From contig CAUYUJ010014258.1 of the NCBI GenBank assembly GCA_963575745.1, forward strand, positions 368,458 through 422,136: DNA of 53,679 nt. The letters run 5' to 3'. How positions within the stretch are numbered: position 1 is the first letter of the stretch; every line of letters starts with the position of its first letter. Position numbers and translations under genes: made by a program. The notes below the pieces were generated by a model. It had not been told where the DNA came from. It did not search any database and saw nothing but the letters and a program-made list of their open reading frames with translations. Positions 18,743-28,247 of the stretch are shown here, piece by piece. This stretch comes from Prorocentrum cordatum. Its lineage: Eukaryota; Sar; Dinophyceae; Prorocentrales; Prorocentraceae.

Positions 18743-21700
18743 GCGGCGGATCGAAGACGCCTACGGCGAATCACCGCCGCCCCCTGCCTTTTTGGAAGCG
18801 CCTATGTGGCCGAACGTTGAGGCCAGACCTGCCAAGCTATCGGACCACGTGTTCCCCGAATCGGTTTGGAAAGCCTTCGGGGAACACGGGGGCATCTTGA
18901 AGGTCATCTTGGCCGTCTTGGAGGCCTCTTGGGCAAGCTTTGGGCGATCTTTGGGGCTTTTTGGGCCGTCTCGGGCCAGCTTCGAGCCAACTTCGGCCAT
19001 CTTGGTGGTTCCTGGCACGTCTGAAGCCGTCGGAAGCCGTTTGGGGGGCCTCTATGGGCCGACTTGGGGCCCGCTTGGAATGCTCCAGGGCCGTCTTGGA
19101 GGCCATCTTGGGCGTCTGGGAGGCCATCTTGGGCGTGTTGGAGGCCTCTTGGGCCCTCTTGGGGCCCTCTAGGGGCCATCTTGGAGGCCACTTGGGCCAT
19201 CATGGGGCTCTCTTGGGGGCCTCTTGGGCGATCTTGGGGGCTTCTTGGGCCGTCTTGAGCCGTCGGAGAGCCGAAAAGGCGCAAATGCCAAAATCCGTCA
19301 AAAACCAATGGAAAATCAATGATTTTGCCCTCTTCGGACTCTCCTGGAGGACCTCTTGGAGGCCTCTTGGGCCGTCTGGGAGGCCTCTGGGGGGCCTCTT
19401 GGGCCGTCTTGGGCCGTCTTGGACTCTCTTGGGCCGTTTTGGAGGCCGTCTTGGACCATCTCGGGCGGACTTGGAGGCCATCTTGGGCCATCTTCGCGAT
19501 TTTTTGAGGATGTCCCGAGCGAAACGGCCGTTTTTGGGCATTGACAGACGCATTTTGGGAAACGCGCGGGTGGCCGGCGGGACGGGCCGAAGCCCACTGG
19601 GGAGTTCTCTTTTAGTGTGGAAGCTTTGGGCGATCTTTGGGGCTTTTTGGGCCGTCTCGGGCCAGCTTCGAGCCAACTTCGGCCATCTTGGTGGGTTCCT
19701 GGCACGTCTGAAGCCGTCGGAAGCCGTTTGGGGGGCCTCTATGGGCCGACTTGGGGCCCGCTTGGAATGCTCCAGGGCCGTCTTGGAGGCCATCTTGGGC
19801 GTCTGGGAGGCCATCTTGGGCGTGTTGGAGGCCTCTTGGGCCCTCTTGGGGCCCTCTAGGGGCCATCTTGGAGGCCACTTGGGCCATCATGGGGCTCTCT
19901 GGGGGCCTCTTGGGCGATCTTGGGGGCTTCTTGGGCCGTCTTGAGCCGTCGGAGAGCCGAAAAGGCGCAAATGCCAAAATCCTTCAAAAACCAATGGAAA
20001 ATCAATGATTTTGGCCTCTTCGGACTCTCCTGGAGGACCTCTTGGAGGCCTCTTGGGCCGTCTGGGAGGCCTCTGGGGGGCCTCTTGGGCCGTCTTGGGC
20101 CGTCTTGGACTCTCTTGGGCCGTTTTGGAGGCCGTCTTGGACCATCTCGGGCGGACTTGGAGGCCATCTTGGGCCATCTTCGCGATTTTTTGAGGATGTC
20201 CCGAGCGAAACGGCCGTTTTTGGGCATTGACAGATGGGTTTTGTGAGATTTACGGGTGGCCGGCGGGACGGGCCGAAGCCCACTGGGGAGTTCTTTTAGA
20301 AAAAGAACCAAAACCAAAACCTGAATCGTCCAGCACGCCGTGCACCCCTGCAAGCAGGGGGCGGCGGATCGAAGACGCCTACGGCGAATCACCGCCGCCC
20401 CCTGCCTTTTTGGAAGCGCCTATGTGGCCGAACGTTGAGGCCAGACCTGCCAAGCTATCGGACCACGTGTTCCCCGAATCGGTTTGGAAAGCCTTCGGGG
20501 AACACGTGGGCATCTTGAAGGTCATCTTGGCCGTCTTGGAGGCCTCTTGGGCAAGCTTTGGGCGATCTTTGGGGCTTTTTGGGCCGTCTCGGGCCAGCTT
20601 CGAGCCAACTTCGGCCATCTTGGTGGGTTCCTGGCACGTCTGAAGCCGTCGGAAGCCGTTTGGGGGGCCTCTATGGGCCGACTTGGGGCCCGCTTGGAAT
20701 GCTCCAGGGCCGTCTTGGAGGCCATCTTGGGCGTCTGGAGGCCATCTTGGGCGTGTTGGAGGCCTCTTGGGCCCTCTTGGGGCCCTCTAGGGGCCATCTT
20801 GGAGGCCACTTGGGCCATCATGGGGCTCTCTTGGGGGCCTCTTGGGCGATCTTGGGGGCTTCTTGGGCCGTCTTGAGCCGTCGGAGAGCCGAAAAGGCGC
20901 AAATGCCAAAATCCTTCAAAACCAAGGGAAAATCAATGATTTTGGCCTCTTCGGACTCTCCTGGAGGACCTCTTGGAGGCCTCTTGGGCCGTCTGGGAGG
21001 CCTCTGGGGGGCCTCTTGGGCCGTCTTGGGCCGTCTTGGACTCTCTTGGGCCGTTTTGGAGGCCGTCTTGGACCATCTCGGGCGGACTTGGAGGCCATCT
21101 TGGGCCATCTTCGCGATTTTTTGAGGATGTCCCGAGCGAAACGGCCGTTTTTGGGCATTGACAGATGGGTTTTATGAGATTTACGGGTGGCCGGCGGGGC
21201 GGGCCGAAGCCCACTGGGGAGTTCTTTTAGAAAAAGAACCAAAACCAAAACCTGAATCGTCCAGCACGCCGTGCACCCCTGCAAGCAGGGGGCGGCGGAT
21301 CGAAGACGCCTACGGCGAATCACCGCCGCCCCTTGCCTTTTTGGAAGCGCCTATGTGGCCGAACGTTGAGGCCAGACCTGCCAAGCTATCGGACCACGTG
21401 TTCCCCGAATCGGTTTGGAAAGCCTTCGGGGAACACGTGGGCATCTTGAAGGTCATCTTGGCCGTCTTGGAGGCCTCTTGGGCAAGCTTTGGGCGATCTT
21501 TGGGGCTTTTTGGGCCGTCTCGGGCCAGCTTCGAGCCAACTTCGGCCATCTTGGTGGGTTCCTGGCACGTCTGAAGCCGTCGGAAGCCGTTTGGGGGGCC
21601 TCTATGGGCCGACTTGGGGCCCGCTTGGAATGCTCCAGGGCCGTCTTGGAGGCCATCTTGGGCGTCTGGGAGGCCATCTTGGGCGTGTTGGAGGCCTCTT

Positions 21701-22224
21701 GGGCCCTCTTGGGGCCCTCTAGGGGCCATCTTGGAGGCCACTTGGGCCATCATGGGGCTCTCTTGGGGGCCTCTTGGGCGATCTTGGGGGCTTCTTGGGC
21801 CGTCTTGAGCCGTCGGAGAGCCGAAAAGGCGCAAATGCCAAAATCCTTCAAAAACCAAGGGAAAATCAATGATTTTGGCCTCTTCGGACTCTCCTGGAGG
21901 ACCTCTTGGAGGCCTCTTGGGCCGTCTGGGAGGCCTCTGGGGGGCCTCTTGGGCCGTCTTGGGCCGTCTTGGACTCTCTTGGGCCGTTTTGGAGGCCGTC
22001 TTGGACCATCTCGGGCGGACTTGGAGGCCATCTTGGGCCATCTTCGCGATTTTTTGAGGATGTCCCGAGCGAAACGGCCGTTTTTGGGCATTGACAGATG
22101 GATTTTGGGCAATTTGCGGGTGGCCGGCGGGACGGGCCGAAGCCCACTGGGGAGTTCTTTTAGAAAAAGAACCAAAACCAAAACCTGAAACGTCCAGCAC
22201 GCCGTGCACCCCTGCAAGCAGGGG
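18743..22224 (+). repeat. 931-bp higher-order tandem repeat (four units)
   Basis: Unit starts (GCGGCGGATCGAAGACGCC) are at 18743, 20361 and 21292, and the next unit is truncated at 22225. A second, 5'-truncated unit begins inside at about 19618 (AAGCTTTGGGCGATC), lacking the first ~190 bp. Each unit is mostly an ~11-12-bp motif, GGCC-N-TCTTGG, in variants. Conserved anchors are ACGTGTTCCCCGAATCGG, TGCCAAAATCCTTCAAAA and AAACGGCCGTTTTTGGGCAT. Units look over 95% identical by eye. Long frames are open on both strands (up to 334 and 299 codons) with no recognisable domain. Confidence 0.95.
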
Positions 22225-22279
22225 GCGGCGGATCTAGTGGCCTTCGGCCCATCCCGCCACCGTGCCTGGGTTGTGGTTC

Positions 22280-22830
22280 AGAGGCCTCTTGGATGTTCGT
22301 TTGGATCTCGTGAGAAGCATCTCGGGGGCCTGCCCGAGGCAGTTTGAGGCCTCTGGTTGGCTGTTCTGGGGCCTCTTGGGGCCTCTTTTGGGCCTCTTGG
22401 GGGTCTCTTGACGGCCTCTTGGGGCCCCTTGAGGGCCTCTTGGGGCCTCCCGGGGGCCTCTTGGGGCGGAAAGCTAGAGTTTTCGGTTCGTCGAGGCCCT
22501 CTCGGGCCGTTAGGGCCCTCTTGGGCCGTCTTGGGGCCTTATTGGGGGCCAATTGAGCGGTCTTGGGGCGGTCTTGGGGGCCTCCTGGGCCGTGTTCGAG
22601 CGTCGGGAGCCCGAAAAGGCGAGAACAAACTCATGAGAATCAGCGATTTTGGTGGGCCCTCTTGGGAGGTCTCCTCGAAGCCTCTTGGGGCGTCTTGGAG
22701 GCATCTTGGGCCGTCTGGGGGCCATCTTGGGCGTCTTGGGACGACGTTTCGGCGACTCGGGGCCCTATTGGACCGTCTTGGAGGTCTCTTGGGGCCCCTG
22801 TGGCCTGTTTTGAGGCCCTCGATGCCCCCC
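22280..22830 (+). repeat. GGCCTCTTGGGG minisatellite
   Basis: Directly continues the 931-bp array with a different arrangement of the same 11-12-bp motif. One conserved insert (GTCGGGAGCCCGAAAAGGCG) corresponds to GTCGGAGAGCCGAAAAGGCG in the 931-bp unit. The same motif recurs at 33530-34430 and 42770-42990. Confidence 0.9.
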
Positions 22831-23499
22831 CCTCCCCCGTCAGAATATCTGGAGTACAGTGCCCCCCCCGGCCGGCTCGGCCGGCCCGGGTAGATCCCCC
22901 CCCCCTTCCAAATCGACCTGACCAGGCTCCCGGGGGAGGGGTTCGGGGAGGGGGAAGCAGCTCACACGCCGATGAACCCCAAGGGGTTTGAGAGCCCTCT
23001 TCTCGAGAAGTTGGGCCAGCGTTTCTTGAGACACGTGCCGGGAAGCTGGCCCAGTTTCTTGAACACGCTCATCCTTCCAGCGTTGCAACGGGAATTGGCC
23101 CAGGTTTGTTTCAAGAAACTTAGGGAAGCTGGCCCAGATTTCTGAAACCATATTTTTCTGGATCGTACTGTCGGCTGCAAGGCCGAGCCCCCCCCCCCCC
23201 GCCTGTGGCGGAGAGAATCGAGAGCCCCCACGACGCAGTCTCCGCAGCCCTGCTGGCCCAAGCCGACCAGCATCTCGGCTGCCAAGCAGGCCTCCCGTCG
23301 ACGCTGCCGCGCTCCCCCCTCCCCAGACTCCCGACGTCGTGATCTTTCCATAACGTCGACCCCACGATCATAAAGTCCCCCCCCCCTAAGTAGTTTGAGT
23401 TTTTAATCCTCGGCCTCGACGGTTTTCAAATAGAGGCGGAGGGCGCGGAGGCCGAACTTCATTATCACGGGGAAAGTTCGCCATCACGGGGAAAGTTCG
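22831..23499. other. Unassigned stretch with homopolymer runs
   Basis: Several C-runs (including near 22862, 22897 and 23191), a short repeated GGGAAGCTGGCCCAG (about 23040 and 23123), and a doubled GGGGAAAGTTCGCCAT at 23470-23505. No coding frame stands out. Confidence 0.5.
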
Positions 23500-23658
23500 C
23501 CATTGACGTCGACCCCTAGAGGTCTCGGCCCATTCCCCGGGGCCAGCTTCTCATCCCGCGCCGTTTTTTTTTCATGGTCCGGAGGCCCGGTAGCCCCCAA
23601 GAGGCCGAGAATCGTGGAAAGCCTCCCGCCGTGACTTTTCCACGGCCCGAGGTCGGAG
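23500..23658 (+). repeat. Dispersed repeat GACGTCGACCCC, copy 1
   Basis: About 160 bp shared with 53308-53480 in the same orientation and, for its middle part, with 44225-44300. Common blocks are GACGTCGACCCC, GGTCTCG, CCCATTCCCCGG, a T-run, GGTCC, GGCCCC and CGTGA. The inverted repeat at 23659 directly follows. Confidence 0.75.
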
Positions 23659-23736
23659 GGCACCAACTATACACCAACACCGATCTTGGCCCAGGGTGAT
23701 CCTGGCCAGGATCGGTGTTGGTGTATAGTTGGTGCC
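23659..23736. repeat. Perfect 27-bp hairpin
   Basis: GGCACCAACTATACACCAAC and the next seven bases (ACCGATC) pair perfectly with 23710-23736 across a 24-nt loop that itself has TGGCC/GGCCA. It could be the residue of a foldback element or a strong RNA hairpin. Confidence 0.85.
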
Positions 23737-23983
23737 TTCCTACGAGGGCGTCTGGGTCTGAGGGTCCCCGCGGCCCAAACCCGCTCAGAAGTCTGCCCCT
23801 CGACCTCTCCTGGGGTCTGCCCGGCCCGTACGCTTCGAGGCAGGAGGCCCCGGCCGTGGCGGCGAGGAGAGCGCCCCGGAGGCCCCGAGCATGCAGAACG
23901 AGCATGGCACGCCGGAGAGGGCCGCCGTGCGGCCTCGGCCGGCGGCCTCCCCTGAGGCTCGACGTCGCGAGCTCACTGCAACA

Positions 23984-24152
23984 TACACCTTAGGCGATGC
24001 TTAAGAAAACCTAAATTTTCGGCCAGAGTCTCGATTATTCTTAATGTTTCCATGTAAATCCTAAGATTTTGATAGAAATCTTGGGTTTTTGTTCAAGATC
24101 TGAGACTATGAATTTCTTAACCCAAGATTTCTTAAGCATTTCTCAGGGTGTA
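23984..24152. mobile_element. A/T-rich inverted-repeat element, TACACC termini
   Basis: 169 bp, much more A/T-rich than its surroundings. Left arm TACACCTTAGGCGATGCTTA; right arm in reverse complement TACACCCTGAGAAATGCTTA. Both continue AGAAA. TA at each edge fits a TA target duplication. No coding capacity. Confidence 0.75.
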
Positions 24153-24176
24153 CGCTTGAGGGAAGCGGCTAGTGGG

Positions 24177-24355
24177 TACAGTCGAGGCGTTGACCTAAGG
24201 AACCCTAAATAAGGAGCGAGGCCCCTTTTTCCCATGAGTTCAACCTCGATCTCGTAGGGAAAACCCAGGACAACCCGAGGCAAACTTTGAGACAATCGAG
24301 GAACACGGAGCCCCTCCCCAACGAAAAGGGTTCCTTCTTCAGGGCCCCGACTGTA
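24177..24355 (+). mobile_element. TA-flanked miniature element, copy 1 of a homologous pair
   Basis: Begins TACAGTCGAGGC and ends GGCCCCGACTGTA. The interior matches 43390-43569 in the opposite orientation (shared TTGACCTAAGGAACCCTAAA, GAGGCCCCTTTTTCCCA, AGCCCCTCCCCA, CCTTCTTCAGGGCCCCGACT). Edges are TA on both sides. CAGT-like ends and TA duplication suggest a Tc1/mariner-type non-autonomous element, but the superfamily is inference. Confidence 0.85.
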
Positions 24356-24792
24356 CTCCCCCCCTCTCCCCCAGATTCGAAGTTCGCGCGCGCGGGGGAG
24401 ACTGCGGTCGAAGTGCAACTCATTCAGCCCACCGCCAGCATTGATCAGGAGGGGCATCGACAGATGACTGTGGCACGAGTGGTCGCTCATTTCTTCCAAG
24501 GCCTGCAGTGACAAAACACAACGAAAGCTCTGGACCCCATCTTGCTGGGCCGGTTTCCGAGCCAGATCGATCTGTGAGGGTCCCGGGGCCCGACATGATG
24601 CGAGAACGCCCGACTCGGAAAAATTGAGACGCCAGGATCCCCCACTCGGCGACTACAGCGGGTGTGGTTCCGCCGGGGTCTGCTTTGAGATCTGCGCCGT
24701 TGGGGCCATGGGGGGCCCTGCGTCGCCCTCCCCGGGGCCCCCCCCCTGGGGCGCGCCGGAGAGAGCTCCGTCGAGGTCCCCACCCGCCCCCA

Positions 24793-24905
24793 GGAGGAGG
24801 AGGAGGAGGAGGAGGAGGAGGAGGAGGAGGAGGAGGAGGAGGAGGAGGAGGAGGAGGAGGAGGAGGAGGAGGAGGAGGAGGAGGGAGGAGGAGGAGGAGG
24901 AGGGA
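24793..24905. repeat. (GGA)n tract
   Basis: Near-pure GGA array. A (CTC)n tract of opposite polarity lies 240 bp downstream, so a probable exon is framed by inverted trinucleotide arrays. Confidence 0.95.
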
Positions 24906-24964
24906 GGTGCAGGCCGCAGCCCCTGCAGACCACGCCCTTCGCCGTCGCCCACCCGTCCTCGCCC

Positions 24965-25144
24965 ATGCCCCGCGCCGACCGGGCGGCGCCCCGCCGCCCG
25001 CGGCGCGCACGCGCCGCGGCCGCGGCCGCCCTCGTGGCCGCCGCCGGGGGCGTGCTGGCGTTCGCGCCAGCGGGGGCCGCGTCCCGGCCTGCGGCGGCCG
25101 AGGCCCTGCCCTTGCCCAGCCGGGCGGCTGCAGCGGGGGAGGGA
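24965..25144 (+). CDS. Probable first exon with plastid-targeting leader
   Basis: The 60 codons start MPRADRAAPRRPRRARAA, a very basic n-region. A hydrophobic core follows (AAAALVAAAGGVLAFAPAGA), then an Ala/Ser/Arg/Pro-rich stretch (SRPAAAEALPLPSRAAAAG). A signal peptide followed by a Phe-Ala-Pro (FAP) motif and a hydroxylated/basic transit region is the bipartite leader of dinoflagellate nuclear-encoded plastid proteins. The 3' limit is uncertain because the frame enters a (TCC)n tract. The mature protein is unknown; the phase-0 fragment at 26662 and the frame at 28248 are possible later exons. A minus frame (MGEDGWATAKGVVCRGCG) overlaps and is the rival reading. Confidence 0.5.
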
Positions 25145-25208
25145 TCCTCCTCCTCCTCCTCCTCCTCCTCCTCCTCCTCCTCCTCCTTCGTCCTCTCCTC
25201 CTCCTCCT
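25145..25208. repeat. (CTC)n tract
   Basis: Pyrimidine trinucleotide array directly after the leader exon, opposite in polarity to 24793-24905. Confidence 0.95.
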
Positions 25209-25735
25209 CCCGCCCTGTGGCGTTGCTGCGTGGCAGGGGGGCGCTGCCTGGGGGGGGCGGCGGAGACACGTGCACCGCTCGTGCCCCTTTGTGGGCCTCA
25301 GAGGGGGCCCCTTCAGGGCCCCCCCTCGGGGACAAGGGAGGTGGGCCTTTCTTCTTCACCCCCACCCCCACCCATCGCCATCACACGCAGGGGAGCAAGC
25401 AGTAGCAATATAAACTCAGGGATCCGCGCGGATTTCTCGGATCGGCGGCGCTGGAGCCCCCTGGCGTCGCCTCCGGCGCCGCCCCAGGCGCGCTCCGCGC
25501 GCCAGGGAGAGATGTCTAGCGCCGATCGGACCTCTGAGTTTGTATGCTTATGCCCTTGTCTGATCCCATAAGTGTGGTGACGATGAGTGGGCTGGAGGGT
25601 GATGAAATTAACACCTTTTGTGTCCTAGAGAGGCCCTGAAGTGGCCTTCTAGGGCTCAAACTGTGCACGTTTTTTCGTCCCCCGATCTATCCCCCCCCCC
25701 TTAAACAACGCCCAAGGGTGCGAGGTCACTGATCT
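25209..25735. other. Unassigned stretch
   Basis: Unique GC-rich sequence turning A/T-richer near 25550-25680. No conserved frame or repeat seen. Probably intronic if the leader exon is real. Confidence 0.4.
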
Positions 25736-25920
25736 AGGCCTCCCAAATGGGTCTGAGCAGATGGGGTCGGAGGATGGTGCCGCATCGCCGATGCATCGGC
25801 GCTGCGGCTCGGTGTGGAGCCCGATCTCCTCGGTTCCGAACCCGCCAATGCATCGCCGATGCATCGACGATGCGGCTCGATCCTCTGACTCTGTTTGCTC
25901 GGACCCCACTTGGGAGGCCT
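25736..25920. mobile_element. Foldback element with ~70-bp arms
   Basis: 185 bp. The left arm starts AGGCCTCCCAAATGGGTCTG and the right arm in reverse complement AGGCCTCCCAAGTGGGGTCC. Both continue through GAGGAT, GCCGCATCG, then CGATGCATCGGCG. Inside each arm GCATCGCCGATGCATCGG is itself palindromic. No obvious target duplication. Non-coding. Confidence 0.8.
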
Positions 25921-26157
25921 CCCATCGATCGGGGGCAAGGGGCAAAGGGGGGGAGGGGCTCCGATGCCCACAGCCAGTGCCAGCTTCCCGAGCGGGCGCG
26001 CCAACTGGGCTGCCGAGCAGATCGGCCCGCGCCTGCTCTGGCAGGCTGGCGGCGAGAGGGCCCGAGGGCAGGGGGGCGTGCGCTGGGCCTGTCCTGTCCG
26101 GAAGCTCTGGCCAGCTCTCAGGCCGTGCTTCCGCCCCAGACGTGCTCGAGTCGTGGC

Positions 26158-26246
26158 GAAAATCACGACGCAGGGTTTCTTGAAGCTTTGGGCCTCCAGG
26201 GGCAATCACGACGCAAGGTTTCTTGAAGCTTTGGGCCTCTAGGGGC
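26158..26246 (+). repeat. Two-copy 46-bp tandem duplication
   Basis: AATCACGACGCAGGGTTTCT, then TGAAGCTTTGGGCC, is repeated almost exactly (AAGGTTT in the second copy). Confidence 0.9.
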
Positions 26247-26369
26247 CCTCACCGAGCCCCGGGGGCCCTCGCCGAGTCCCGAGGCCGGCCGGCCCGGGGG
26301 AAAGGGTCGGGACTTCCGGGGGCCCAGCAGGGGAACGGTCAGGACATCGCATGTCTGGGGAGGGGGGCG

Positions 26370-26510
26370 GCGCGGGTGGCGGCAGTGGGGCGCTACGCGC
26401 GGCAGGTGGGGCACTGCGCGCGGCAGTGGGGCAGGTGGGACACTGCGCCCTGCAGGTGGGGCACTGTGCACTGCGGTGGGGCGCTGCGCGCTTCAGGCGG
26501 GTGGGCGGCA
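26370..26510 (+). repeat. ~20-bp minisatellite
   Basis: Repeats of GCAGGTGGGGCACTGCGC and GCGGTGGGGCGCTGCGCG with variable spacing. Confidence 0.85.
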
Positions 26511-26661
26511 GTGGAGGCACTGCGCGCGCGTCCAGGGGCCTCAGCTCTCGCCCGTGTCTCCGGCGAGGCTCCCGGGCGAGGGCGCGCGGTGCCCCCCCCC
26601 CCCCGCGCTCCCCGCCCCCATGGGCTATGCTCCCCCCCTGTTGCCTCCCCCCCGCCCGCAG

Positions 26662-26736
26662 GCCCGGCCGAGCGAGGCGCAGCTGGAGGAGGCCGCGGCG
26701 GCGGAGTCCCGGGCCTTCGGGTTCGGGGCCGGCGCG
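26662..26736 (+). CDS. Candidate small exon, unknown protein
   Basis: 25 codons (ARPSEAQLEEAAAAESRAFG, then FGAGA) between CCGCAG| and |GTTGGA. It is phase 0 at both ends and preceded by a C-rich polypyrimidine stretch. Helix-prone Ala/Glu composition with strong third-position GC. It is in the same phase as a possible 3' end of the leader exon at 24965, so it could belong to that gene. No family recognised. Confidence 0.3.
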
Positions 26737-27308
26737 GTTGGACAGAGGGAGGGCAAACGGCTCCTCGGCGCACCTTCCGGGGGTGGGGAGGGCATTCTGC
26801 CACGCCGTCTCTGTGCACGACCCAACAGTCCATAGTCATCTGGTTTCTGCTCTTGTTGTTGTTTCTTCCTTCTTCTGCCTCCCCCTGCTGGTTTCCCCGG
26901 TGTGGTGTACTAGGAATTCGGGGCATATTCCTACCAGTTGCCACGTACTGCGCTACATTTCTTTGATTGCTGTTGTGTGATGCCTGGTTGTATGAATGAT
27001 CATGAATGATCTGTCGGATCGTGAGGGGAAACGCACGCAACGCTTTAATCCATCTGCCTTGGCATCGTTGTTACGCTGTTTTTCGCCTCCCTTGCCCTTT
27101 CCTCCCTCCTGTGTTTGACGATGTTCAGACGTCGCGGGCAGCTGACGTCCCAGCTGGTGATGTGTCGCGACACTGCTTGGGGTCGCTGTTTCGGTCTGGG
27201 CGGCACAGGGCTCCATGCAGTCGGCCCGGATTCGTAGGTCGACCCTGCCAGCTCGAGGGCACCCTTGTGTCCTGTGCCTCGCGACACGTGCCTCCTACAC
27301 CCCCCATG
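26737..27308. other. Unassigned stretch
   Basis: Moderately A/T-rich sequence (26830-27060) with T-rich runs, then unique GC-rich sequence. No frame with coding character, no repeats noted. Confidence 0.4.
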
Positions 27309-27504
27309 TCGGGCCGGGCGAAAGGGGGGGGCTGGGAAAGGGGGGGTTACGAAATTTGCTGCATCCAGCTGGTTTCGGCCCCACCGAGGGGCCCATTCCT
27401 CGATACATCGTCGCCTCTGGCGCCGGGAGGCGCCGGGAAAATCAGCTACGCGAGCTGATTCTCAACCCCCCCCCTTTGCTATCCCCCCCTTTCGCCCGAC
27501 CCGA
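27309..27504 (+). mobile_element. 196-bp inverted-repeat element with 5-bp duplication, copy 1
   Basis: Termini TCGGGCCGGGCGAAAGGGGG and, in reverse complement, TCGGGTCGGGCGAAAGGGGG. Flanked by the direct repeat CCATG on both sides. The interior contains TTACGAAATTTGCTGCAT and two small palindromes (AATCAGCT-ACGCG-AGCTGATT and GGCGCC...GGCGCC). A same-orientation copy lies at 29921-30117. Non-autonomous; superfamily unassigned. Confidence 0.85.
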
Positions 27505-27794
27505 CCATGGCGATGCGGCCCTCAGAAGGGTCCTGTGTCCTCTCGCGCGTCCTGTCCTATCACTGCCGACTGTGGCGCAGCACATCGGCCTTCACCCCTT
27601 TGGATTGGGGTCGCGGCTCTGCTCCGCGACCTCCTTTCCCCTGGCTCCTCGTGATGCGCACGGCACGCGCGCGCGAGTCACAGGGCCCGCGGGCCAGCCC
27701 CGACACACGCCGATGTTGCGATGTTACGTTGCATCTTCGGGGGACCTCGCCTGTCCCCAAAATTGGTGTCTTTTCTTGTGTCCGACGCATGCTT

Positions 27795-27905
27795 GATGCG
27801 GACTCGACGCGGACTTGGCATGGATTCGACGCGGATTCGACACAGATTTTCGACACGGATCCGACGAGTCCGACATGGATTCGACACGGATTCGACGCGG
27901 ACAGG
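27795..27905 (+). repeat. GATTCGACACG minisatellite
   Basis: About ten degenerate copies of an 11-bp motif (GATTCGACRCG and GACTCGACGCG). Confidence 0.9.
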
Positions 27906-28073
27906 GCCACGACGGGACAGACAAGGTCCCCTGAGGATGCAACATAACGCAGGGAACTTTTCTGCCGCGCCGTCTCGGGCAGACCACTCTTCGGCGCACC
28001 CTCTCGCCGGGGATGCTGCCGCCTGGTCCTTCAGGAGTCCCAGTGAGGTTTACTGGCCCTTGCTTCATCCCTC

Positions 28074-28219
28074 GGGGCTGGACCCAGACGGTGTTTTTGG
28101 TGATTTCGTGGGCCGTTTTCGTTTCGATTTCGTTCTGCGGTGCAGGCGGAGTCGAGACAAAAGCGAGGGACAACGAAACCAAAACGAAGACGAAGAACAC
28201 CGTTTAGGTTCAGCCCTGC
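28074..28219 (+). mobile_element. 146-bp inverted-repeat element, copy 2
   Basis: Same length as 7351-7496 but in reverse orientation: GGACCCAGACGGTGTTTTTG at the left, AACACCGTTTAGGTTC at the right, and the shared interior GTTTCGATTTCGTT. Imperfect flanking repeats CATCCCTC and CATCTCTT. It ends about 30 bp before the ATG of the downstream open frame. Confidence 0.8.
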
Positions 28220-28247
28220 CATCTCTTCCCCCTGGTCCTCATCCCTC

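Noticed and set aside
18743-22224. Long open frames (up to 334 codons plus strand, 299 minus) in the 931-bp array
   Set aside because: Frames are open on both strands simultaneously, consist of Pro/Arg/Gly/Trp-rich motif repeats, and change with unit boundaries. The short GGCC-TCTTGG motif lacks stop triplets in most frames.
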